From the NCBI GenBank assembly GCA_000775715.1, contig JRWQ01000011.1, forward strand, positions 248,001 to 312,000: DNA of 64,000 bases. Reading direction: 5' to 3'. The translations under genes and the position numbers were made by a program. How positions within the stretch are numbered: the first letter of the stretch is position 1; every line of letters starts with the position of its first letter. Shown here in pieces: positions 57,163 to 64,000 of the stretch. Source of the stretch: Vibrio tubiashii (lineage in GTDB: Bacteria; Pseudomonadota; Gammaproteobacteria; Enterobacterales; Vibrionaceae). Below the pieces are notes generated by a model that saw only the letters and a list, made by a program, of their open reading frames with translations, ran no database searches and was not told the origin of the DNA.

Positions 57163-60100
57163 TTATACTTTTGGTATTAAATTTTGCTCGAATTCACCCA
57201 GCATGTCACTAACAAACTGGATGCGTTTACGTCTATCCACTAATGGTATCGTAAACTTGAACTTAGTGGGGCCATCCATTGCGAATTTTTGTGGCTGGGA
57301 TTGCAATAGTTTAACCAAATACATAGGGTTAATGTCAGCGTCTGGATAGAATTCGATATAGCCACCTTTATCGTGAGCTTCGATTTTCTTCACTTTTATC
57401 GCCGCCGCTTGCAGTTTTAGCTCAGCAACAGAAAGCAGGTTTTTCGCCGCATCTGGTAATAGGCCAAAACGGTCTATCAGCTCGATTTTAAGTTCGCCAA
57501 GCTCATCACCGTTGCTCACACTCGCTATCTGTTTGTACATCGAGAGTCGGGTATTGATGTCTGGGATATAGTCATCGGGAAGCAAGGCTGGAAGGCGCAT
57601 TTCAACTTCAGTTTGATCGCGCAGTAGCTCATCCAATGACGGCTCTTTGCCCTCTTTCAACGCCTCGACAGCTTGTTCTAGCATTTCCATGTAGAGCGTG
57701 AAACCGACAGACTGAATTTGACCACTCTGCTCATCACCTAATAGCTCACCTGCACCGCGTATTTCCAAATCATGAGTTGCGAGGGTAAAGCCTGCACCAA
57801 GATCTTCTAAAGAGGCAATGGCATCAAGACGTTTGATTGCATCTTTGGTCATCGCTTTTGGATGTGGTGTTAGCAAGTAAGCATACGCTTGGTGATGAGA
57901 TCGGCCCACACGGCCACGCAATTGGTGCAACTGAGCTAAGCCTAAGTTATCCGCTCTATCCATAATAATGGTGTTGGCGGTTGGTACATCGATACCGGTT
58001 TCGATGATTGTCGTACACACCAATAAATTGAAACGCTGGTGATAGAAGTCATTCATGATTCGCTCTAGTTCGCGTTCACGCATTTGCCCATGGGCGACCG
58101 TGATGCGAGCTTCTGGGACCAACTTCTCTAGGTCGGCGGCGACTTTTTCAATGGTCTCGACTTGGTTGTGGAGGAAGTAAACCTGACCACCACGCATGAT
58201 CTCACGTAGCACCGCTTCACGAACGACAGCATCATCTCGCTCTCTAACGAAGGTTTTAATCGCTAAGCGTCTGGCTGGTGGTGTAGCAATAATCGATAGA
58301 TCACGCATACCGCTCATTGCCATATTTAGTGTGCGTGGAATTGGCGTTGCGGTCAGGGTAAGAATGTCCACATCCGCGCGCATCGCTTTCATCTTCTCTT
58401 TCTGGCGCACACCAAATCGGTGCTCTTCGTCGACGATCAGTAGACCGAGATCTTTAAATTTGATGTCATTTGAGAGTAGCTTGTGCGTACCAACGACAAG
58501 ATCGACCTTACCCTCTTCAATATCTTGTAGAACTTGTTTTTGTTCTTTGGCGGTTTTAAAACGAGACAGTACTTCGACGCGAATTGGCAAGTTAGCGAAA
58601 CGATCACGGAAGTTCTCAAAGTGTTGCTGAGCAAGTAGGGTCGTTGGAACTAATACAGCAACCTGCTTGCCATTATCAGTTGCCACGAAAGCGGCGCGCA
58701 TGGCAACTTCTGTTTTACCAAAGCCCACATCACCACACACTAGTCGGTCCATAGCTTTGGCTTGGCACATGTCAGACATCACAGCATTTATGGCCATTGA
58801 TTGATCGTCTGTCTCTTCAAATGGGAAGCCTGCTTTAAATGTGGCGTACTGTCCTCGGTCGAGTTCGAACTTGTAGCCAGGTTTCAGTTCGCGTTTGGCG
58901 TATACATCGAGCAGCTCTGCCGCTACATCGCGCACCTTCTCAGCCGCTTTACGTCTTGCTTTCGCCCATGCTTCGCCACCCAGCTTATGGATTGGTGCCC
59001 CATCTTCTGCGCCACCAGAGTAGCGACTGATTAGGTTTAGCGAAGCAACAGGGACGTAGAGCTTGGCTTCGTTTTGGTATTCAAGTGTTACGTATTCGGT
59101 GGTCATGCCACCGGCTTCAAGGGTTTGTAGACCAATGTAGCGACCGATACCGTGATCGATGTGCACTACAGGCTGTCCAGGTTGAAGCTCAGCAAGGTTG
59201 CGAATGACCGCATCACTGTTGGTTGCTTTGCGATCCTTACGACGGCGTTGAATAACGCGATCACCAAGCAGGTCACTTTCACAAATGAAGGCAAGTTGCT
59301 CGTCACCAAACACGAAACCATGCTCAGCAGCGCCAAGGACTAGGCTGAATTTTTCGCTGCTGTTGAGCGCATCTTGTAGGCAACCACTCTCTTTGGGCTT
59401 TAGCTTAATTCGTTGCAGTAACTCTAACAGGGCTTCACGGCGACCTTCTGATTCCACAGAGAAAACAATCTGCCCAGGGAAGCTCTCGCTAAATTGACGC
59501 AGTGCAGCCATCGGCTCTTTGTTCTGATGCTGTACTGCGAGTTCCGGCAGAGCTGAGAGGTTCGGGTTGTTGCGCCCTTGCTTTTCTGTGACCGGCTCAA
59601 TGTAAAGTTGGACTTGAGGTAACAGCTTGAATTGGCTAAACAGCTCATCTTTTTTTAACCACAGTTCTTGTGGCGGAAGCAGTGGACGCAGTGGGTCGAC
59701 TTTGCGTTGATCGTAGCGATAGTCGACATCGTCCAAGAAGGTATCAATCGCAGGCTCAAGATGACCAACGGTGATTAACTGGGTGTCATCAGGAATGTAG
59801 TCAAATAGAGTTTCAGTCTGTTCGAAAAACAGGGGTTGCCAGTATTCGATACCTGCGGGCCAAGTTCCTTTTGATACTTGCATGTAGACAGATTCAGGCT
59901 CGCGACGTGCTTCGAAACGTTGACGCCAACGGATTCTAAAGTCTTCAATCGCGCTTTCTGAGGTTGGAAACTCATGCGCAGGTAGCAGGCGGATCTCTTT
60001 TGTGTCCTCTATCGAACGTTGGTTTTCCGGATCGAATGTGCGAATTGTGTCGATTTCGTCATCGAAGAAGTCGATGCGGAACGGGTCACTGGATCCCATT

Positions 60101-60624
60101 GGAAAGAGATCAAGGATAGACCCACGACTTGCGTATTCGCCTGGGCCAAAAACTTGGTCAACATGGCGATAGCCCGACTTTTCGAGTTGGATTCTTAGCT
60201 TTTCCAATGAGAACAGATCGCCAACTTTGACCATCAGCGTATGCTGCATTAAGAAATCACGCGGAGACTGGCGCTGTAGCAAGGTGTTGATTGGCACTAT
60301 GGTGATGCCACTTGCTTGTGTTGGTAACTGATATAGGCGTGAAATTCTGTCTGATATGATCTCTTGGTGTGGTGAGAAGCTATCGTATGGCAAGGTTTCC
60401 CAATCAGGGAACAGTGATACTTCTTGCGAGGTAAACTGTTCGATCTCTTGCTGCAGTTTGAGTGCAGTTTGCGGATCGGGAACGGCTAATAGGGTATGAG
60501 AGCCGTGTTGGTTGGCAAGTTCTGCAATTGCAAGGGCTAAGCTCGCACCTTGTAGGTTACCGATCTGCTTTTTGTCTCCAGCGCGTTGTGTACCCGCCAG
60601 ATTTAGTAATGATGTGTTAGACAT
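57163..60624 (-). CDS. mfd: Transcription-repair coupling factor Mfd
   Basis: 1153 residues, the family's usual length. N-terminal UvrB-like region (FPDWETLPYDSFSPHQEIISDR), RNA-polymerase-interacting CarD-like domain (PVVHIDHGIGRYIGLQTLEAGG), then RecG-like translocase motifs: Walker A CGDVGFGKTEVA, DEEH box LIVDEEHRFG, TLTATPIPRTL and QLRGRVGRS. The TRCF tail ends the protein. It removes stalled RNA polymerase at lesions and recruits UvrA. Confidence 0.98.
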   Translation of the reverse strand: MSNTSLLNLAGTQRAGDKKQIGNLQGASLALAIAELANQHGSHTLLAVPDPQTALKLQQEIEQFTSQEVSLFPDWETLPYDSFSPHQEIISDRISRLYQLPTQASGITIVPINTLLQRQSPRDFLMQHTLMVKVGDLFSLEKLRIQLEKSGYRHVDQVFGPGEYASRGSILDLFPMGSSDPFRIDFFDDEIDTIRTFDPENQRSIEDTKEIRLLPAHEFPTSESAIEDFRIRWRQRFEARREPESVYMQVSKGTWPAGIEYWQPLFFEQTETLFDYIPDDTQLITVGHLEPAIDTFLDDVDYRYDQRKVDPLRPLLPPQELWLKKDELFSQFKLLPQVQLYIEPVTEKQGRNNPNLSALPELAVQHQNKEPMAALRQFSESFPGQIVFSVESEGRREALLELLQRIKLKPKESGCLQDALNSSEKFSLVLGAAEHGFVFGDEQLAFICESDLLGDRVIQRRRKDRKATNSDAVIRNLAELQPGQPVVHIDHGIGRYIGLQTLEAGGMTTEYVTLEYQNEAKLYVPVASLNLISRYSGGAEDGAPIHKLGGEAWAKARRKAAEKVRDVAAELLDVYAKRELKPGYKFELDRGQYATFKAGFPFEETDDQSMAINAVMSDMCQAKAMDRLVCGDVGFGKTEVAMRAAFVATDNGKQVAVLVPTTLLAQQHFENFRDRFANLPIRVEVLSRFKTAKEQKQVLQDIEEGKVDLVVGTHKLLSNDIKFKDLGLLIVDEEHRFGVRQKEKMKAMRADVDILTLTATPIPRTLNMAMSGMRDLSIIATPPARRLAIKTFVRERDDAVVREAVLREIMRGGQVYFLHNQVETIEKVAADLEKLVPEARITVAHGQMRERELERIMNDFYHQRFNLLVCTTIIETGIDVPTANTIIMDRADNLGLAQLHQLRGRVGRSHHQAYAYLLTPHPKAMTKDAIKRLDAIASLEDLGAGFTLATHDLEIRGAGELLGDEQSGQIQSVGFTLYMEMLEQAVEALKEGKEPSLDELLRDQTEVEMRLPALLPDDYIPDINTRLSMYKQIASVSNGDELGELKIELIDRFGLLPDAAKNLLSVAELKLQAAAIKVKKIEAHDKGGYIEFYPDADINPMYLVKLLQSQPQKFAMDGPTKFKFTIPLVDRRKRIQFVSDMLGEFEQNLIPKV

Positions 60625-60632
60625 AATTCTAT

Positions 60633-61199
60633 TTACTTGTCGCGGTCAAGAGATCGCTGACGTAGAAGCTTTTGTTGTTGAAACAGGGCAGCCTTGATAA
60701 GGAGGTCTTCATCAAGATCGCGTAGCAAGTCGTACTTAACGGTGACTAAGTGAGTATCTGTCGTGGTTTCAACTTGCGTTATGTGGCCATAGCAATAAAT
60801 TGCCGCTGCAGGGTGTTCGAGAAACAGTTTTACTCGAACCTTAGTGTCTACTGGAACTCTATCCTCAGAGACATAAGTGAACTGACTGGCACCAAACGAG
60901 TGTGTTTTATGGCGCATTGAAGGTTCATCCTGCTGCGATAGCATAAAAGTGAGTAGTAGGTTGAGTTTGGAGTTTTGCGTATCAAGCAGTTGAATTACAT
61001 GTTTAAAATCGCTATTTTTCAGTTCGTTACGAGCGCTATCATTTAATAGATCAAGGCTACTGAACTCACTCGCAACAATGAAAGGTGCAGGAATTTCCCC
61101 TTCAAATTTCTCAAAACTTGGGAAATCCGATCCTTCAGCCAAAGCTTCGACGTTGACTGTCATTGTGTGGTTAACGGTGAAAAACTCTTGATCGGCCAT
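60633..61199 (-). CDS. plzB: PilZ-domain-like protein (PlzB)
   Basis: 188 residues, 8 bases upstream of mfd in the same direction. In V. cholerae the gene next to mfd is plzB, and this is its likely counterpart. A PilZ-like beta barrel fills about residues 95-175 (VPVDTKVRVKLFLEHPAAAIYCYGHITQVE). The RxxxR and D/N-x-S-x-x-G c-di-GMP motifs are not clear: the corresponding part reads SMRHKTHSFGASQFTYVSED. Binding of cyclic di-GMP is therefore uncertain. Divergent from lolC. Confidence 0.75.
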   Translation of the reverse strand: MADQEFFTVNHTMTVNVEALAEGSDFPSFEKFEGEIPAPFIVASEFSSLDLLNDSARNELKNSDFKHVIQLLDTQNSKLNLLLTFMLSQQDEPSMRHKTHSFGASQFTYVSEDRVPVDTKVRVKLFLEHPAAAIYCYGHITQVETTTDTHLVTVKYDLLRDLDEDLLIKAALFQQQKLLRQRSLDRDK

Positions 61200-61375
61200 G
61201 CTTGATTCCTTTTGCTAGATCACTTGATTATCGTTATAGCTGACAAGTAATCAAGCTATCCCTTTGTTTAATACATATTTTAACCACTAATTGGCAATTA
61301 AACACTACACGACAAGACATTTAATCGGTAGAGTAAGCACCCTAAGGTCATCCAACCCTAACTTTGGTTTCTATT

Positions 61376-62584
61376 ATGTTTCATCCAGTCTCAACCTTTA
61401 TAGGGCTGCGTTATTTACGGGGGCGTTCCGGTGATAGGTTTAGTCGTTTTGTCTCTTACATGTCGACTGCGGGTATCACTATAGGAGTCATGTCACTAGT
61501 GACAGTGCTTTCGGTAATGAACGGCTTCGAAGCACAGCTTAAAGGGCGCATCCTTGGCGTGTTGCCTCAAGCGGTTATCTCGCAGATAGACGGCAAGACA
61601 GAAAACAATTCTCAAGCGCCAGAGTTTATCACACAACTTTCTACGGCAGGGAAACCGGAACCGATCGTACAGAGTGAGGCGGTGATTCAAAGTGCCAGTC
61701 AGCTCAACGCCGGATTGTTGATTGGTATTGAACCGTCTGAGCAAGACCCAATAGAAAGCCATTTAATTGCCGGGCGAATGTCAGACTTACGAGCTGGTCA
61801 GTATCAGCTGTTTATTGGTCATAAGTTGGCACGTTCAATGGATGTGTCAATGGGCGATAAAGTTAGGTTGATGGTCACCAGTGCCAGTCAATTCACCCCT
61901 TTGGGTCGAATTCCAAGCCAGCGTTTGTTTACCATTGCAGGTATCTATAACACCGGCTCTGATGTGGATGGCCAACTGATGTTAACTCATATTAGTGATG
62001 CTGGCCGACTGATGAGAATGAAACCTGACACCATGACAGGCTGGCGACTATTTTTTAATGACCCGTTTGTGGTTGGAGAACTGAGTGACAAGCCGTTGCC
62101 TCAAGGCTGGCAATGGCAAGATTGGCGCGATCAACGCGGTGAGTTGTTCCAAGCGGTGCGAATGGAAAAGAACATGATGGGCTTAATGCTTGGCCTTATC
62201 ATCGGCGTCGCTGCATTTAATATTATTTCAGCCCTGATTATGGTTGTAATGGAAAAACAGTCTGAAGTGGCAATTTTAAAAACCCAAGGCATGACAGATA
62301 GACAAGTTTTGGCCATTTTTATGGTTCAAGGTGCGAGCAGTGGTGTGATTGGTGCGTTAATTGGTGGCAGTTTAGGTGTAGTGCTTGCGAGTAACCTAAA
62401 CCAGCTATTAGAGAGTGCGGGGGTTGCTTTGTTTTCTGTCGGTGGCGAGTTACCGATTTTGATTAATCCTGTACAGATTTGTGTTGTTGTGGTGTTGGCT
62501 ATTGCGCTGAGCCTTGCCGCGACCTTGTTCCCTTCATACCGCGCATCTTCTGTAAAACCAGCTGAGGCTTTAAGATATGAGTAG
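61376..62584 (+). CDS. lolC: Lipoprotein-releasing system permease LolC
   Basis: About 402 residues. Start ATG 61376 gives [52 protein letters not shown], as in LolC. Four membrane helices, one at the N-terminus and three at the C-terminus, with a periplasmic MacB_PCD domain between. It takes lipoproteins out of the inner membrane and hands them to LolA. Its end overlaps lolD by 8 bases. Ribosome site weak. Confidence 0.95.
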   Translation: MFHPVSTFIGLRYLRGRSGDRFSRFVSYMSTAGITIGVMSLVTVLSVMNGFEAQLKGRILGVLPQAVISQIDGKTENNSQAPEFITQLSTAGKPEPIVQSEAVIQSASQLNAGLLIGIEPSEQDPIESHLIAGRMSDLRAGQYQLFIGHKLARSMDVSMGDKVRLMVTSASQFTPLGRIPSQRLFTIAGIYNTGSDVDGQLMLTHISDAGRLMRMKPDTMTGWRLFFNDPFVVGELSDKPLPQGWQWQDWRDQRGELFQAVRMEKNMMGLMLGLIIGVAAFNIISALIMVVMEKQSEVAILKTQGMTDRQVLAIFMVQGASSGVIGALIGGSLGVVLASNLNQLLESAGVALFSVGGELPILINPVQICVVVVLAIALSLAATLFPSYRASSVKPAEALRYE

Positions 62585-63263
62585 TCTTCTTCAATGTCAT
62601 AACGTTTGTAAAACCTATCATGAAGGTGCATTCGACACTCAGGTGCTTAAAGGGGTCAGCTTCGATATTCAGAAGGGTGAGCTAGCATCGATCATTGGTA
62701 CCTCTGGTTCAGGTAAAAGTACTTTGCTCCATATCCTTGGGGCGCTTGATGAACCAACTGAAGGGCATGTCACTTTCTTAGATCATGAGCTGTCAAAGCT
62801 CAGCTCGAATCGTCAAGCTAAGTTACGAAATCAGCACCTAGGGTTTGTCTACCAGTTCCACCATTTGCTTGCCGATTTTAGTGCGCTCGAAAATGTGGCT
62901 ATGCCACTGCTGATTGGTGGTGCAAAGGTTAACCAAGCTAAAACCGCTGCCAAAGCTTTACTCGACAAGGTGGGTTTGAGCCATCGCATTGAGCATCGTC
63001 CTTCTGAGCTCTCAGGCGGTGAGCGGCAACGTGTCGCAATAGCGCGTGCTTTGGTCAATAACCCATCTTTGGTGTTGGCGGATGAACCAACTGGTAATCT
63101 AGACCATAAGACGGCGCTAGCCATCTATGACCTGATGCGTGAGCTGAACCAAGAATCTAACACTGCGTTCCTTGTCGTCACTCACGATGGTGAACTGGCA
63201 GGAAAAATGGACCGTCAACTGCATATGCAAGATGGTTTGCTGCTCAATATCGAGGGGGCGTAA
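62577..63263 (+). CDS. lolD: Lipoprotein-releasing system ATPase LolD
   Basis: 228 residues. Walker [10 protein letters not shown], signature [15 protein letters not shown], Walker [14 protein letters not shown]-loop VVTHD; the LolD motif [19 protein letters not shown] is present. It powers LolCE. Overlaps lolC by 8 bases; lolE starts at the next base after its stop. Confidence 0.97.
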   Translation: MSSLLQCHNVCKTYHEGAFDTQVLKGVSFDIQKGELASIIGTSGSGKSTLLHILGALDEPTEGHVTFLDHELSKLSSNRQAKLRNQHLGFVYQFHHLLADFSALENVAMPLLIGGAKVNQAKTAAKALLDKVGLSHRIEHRPSELSGGERQRVAIARALVNNPSLVLADEPTGNLDHKTALAIYDLMRELNQESNTAFLVVTHDGELAGKMDRQLHMQDGLLLNIEGA

Positions 63264-64000
63264 GTGTTTTCATCCCTATCTCTGTTTATTGGTGGGCGTT
63301 TTAGCCGGGCTAAGCAGCGCAATAAGATGGTGTCATTTATCTCAATGTCATCCACTATTGGCATTGCCGTCGGTGTGGCGGTGATTATTATTGGCCTATC
63401 GGCAATGAACGGTTTTGAAAGAGAGCTCAAAGACCGTGTGTTATCTGTGATTTCTCATGGTGAATTTGAAGGCGTGAGAGGTTCCATTAACGGTTGGCAA
63501 AACATCATCCAACACGTAGAGCAGCATCCTAAAATTGAAGCGGCTGCACCCTACGTTAAGTTTACCGCTTTGGCCGAAAAAGGCGCGCAACTCAAAGCCC
63601 TTGAAGTACGTGGTATAGACCCTGAGTTAGAAACCAAAGTCTCTAATCTCGATGATTTTGTTGATTCGCAAGTATGGCAAGCATTTCAAGCGGGTGAGCA
63701 GCAAGTTATTCTAGGTAAGGGCATCGCTGACTTGCTTAATGTGGATAAAGGGGATTTTTTGACTCTCCTGATTCCAACCTCTGGTGCAACCACGAAAGTT
63801 CAAGCACCAAAGCGTGTGCGAGTAAAAGTGGCGGGGCTACTGACTCTCAATGGGCAAATCGATCACAATCTAGCCCTTATTCCACTGAAAGATGCGCAGA
63901 GCTACGCAAAACTTCAACAGGGAGTGACTGGCGTGGCGGTACGTGTAACAGAGGTACTTAACGCGACCCATATTGTCCGCGAAGTCGGGCGCACTTTGGA
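63264..64000 (+). CDS. lolE: Lipoprotein-releasing system permease LolE (partial, cut by window end)
   Basis: Starts at GTG 63264 directly after the lolD stop, with CGAGGGGGCG upstream as ribosome site. Translation begins VFSSLSLFIGGRFSRAKQRN and continues with an N-terminal membrane helix (SSTIGIAVGVAVIIIGLSAMNGFE) and part of the periplasmic domain (APYVKFTALAEKGAQLKALEVRGIDPELE). About 245 codons are visible and the frame is open at the window end, so the C-terminal helices are missing only because of the cut. Confidence 0.95.
   Translation, partial: MFSSLSLFIGGRFSRAKQRNKMVSFISMSSTIGIAVGVAVIIIGLSAMNGFERELKDRVLSVISHGEFEGVRGSINGWQNIIQHVEQHPKIEAAAPYVKFTALAEKGAQLKALEVRGIDPELETKVSNLDDFVDSQVWQAFQAGEQQVILGKGIADLLNVDKGDFLTLLIPTSGATTKVQAPKRVRVKVAGLLTLNGQIDHNLALIPLKDAQSYAKLQQGVTGVAVRVTEVLNATHIVREVGRTL

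Overview
The window is a piece of a Vibrio chromosome. The gene content, protein sequences and gene order all fit this genus, and no phage, plasmid, tRNA, rRNA operon or CRISPR array was seen. From memory of V. cholerae, two blocks look collinear with it: oppABCDF / GST / pta-ackA / yfbV, and ald-lrp-ftsK-dsbB-nhaB-fadR-(VC1899-like)-MCP-hinT-...-ndh-...-csiV-mfd-plzB-lolCDE. Between them lies genus-specific accessory material, mostly osmotic, ionic and sensory genes.

Layout. 0-4 kb: a YbaY-like lipoprotein, an alkyltransferase-like protein, a membrane protein, a periplasm-sensing diguanylate cyclase and the 4.5S SRP RNA gene with promoter and terminator. 4.2-8.1 kb: a palindromic MITE-like repeat, a hybrid histidine kinase, a lone small-molecule kinase and a membrane TPR protein. 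8.3-12.1 kb: the ectoine operon ectA-ectB-ectC-ask, with a near-ideal CRP site and palindromes upstream. 12.3-20.7 kb: a universal-stress protein, a leftward coupled operon rimK / M14 deacylase / RimB-type protease / MscS channel, a divergent LysR regulator, MgtE, a small membrane protein and a ZntB/CorA transporter. 21.2-26.9 kb: oppABCDF. 27-31.4 kb: glutathionyl-hydroquinone reductase and a chemoreceptor paired with an orphan binding protein. 31.6-36.8 kb: pta-ackA, yfbV and a methyltransferase. 37.2-46.1 kb: ald, lrp, ftsK, a repeat mosaic, dsbB, nhaB and fadR. 46.2-49.5 kb: a stand-alone CARF-domain nuclease homologue and a second chemoreceptor. 49.7-54.1 kb: hinT / COG3014 lipoprotein / ycfL / lpoB / thiK / ycfP, followed by ndh with an FNR box. 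55.7-64 kb: GNAT, csiV, mfd, plzB and divergent lolC-lolD-lolE. lolE is cut by the window end.

How the genes work together. The 8.3-20.7 kb stretch combines compatible-solute synthesis, a mechanosensitive valve and Mg/Zn transporters, so it reads as an osmotic/ionic adaptation region. Its rimK-M14-rimB trio looks like a writer and two erasers of an amino-acid or peptide modification, which has no obvious assigned substrate here. The envelope genes lpoB, csiV, ycfL and lolCDE serve peptidoglycan synthase activation and lipoprotein export. pta-ackA, ald, lrp, fadR and ndh are central-metabolism control points.

The least explained items are the CARF nuclease without CRISPR neighbours, the rimK-M14-rimB-mscS operon, the chemoreceptor/binding-protein pair without a permease, the terminator-like hairpins upstream of fadR, and the repeat mosaic between ftsK and dsbB. 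Functions are read from motifs and remembered families; no database search was run.
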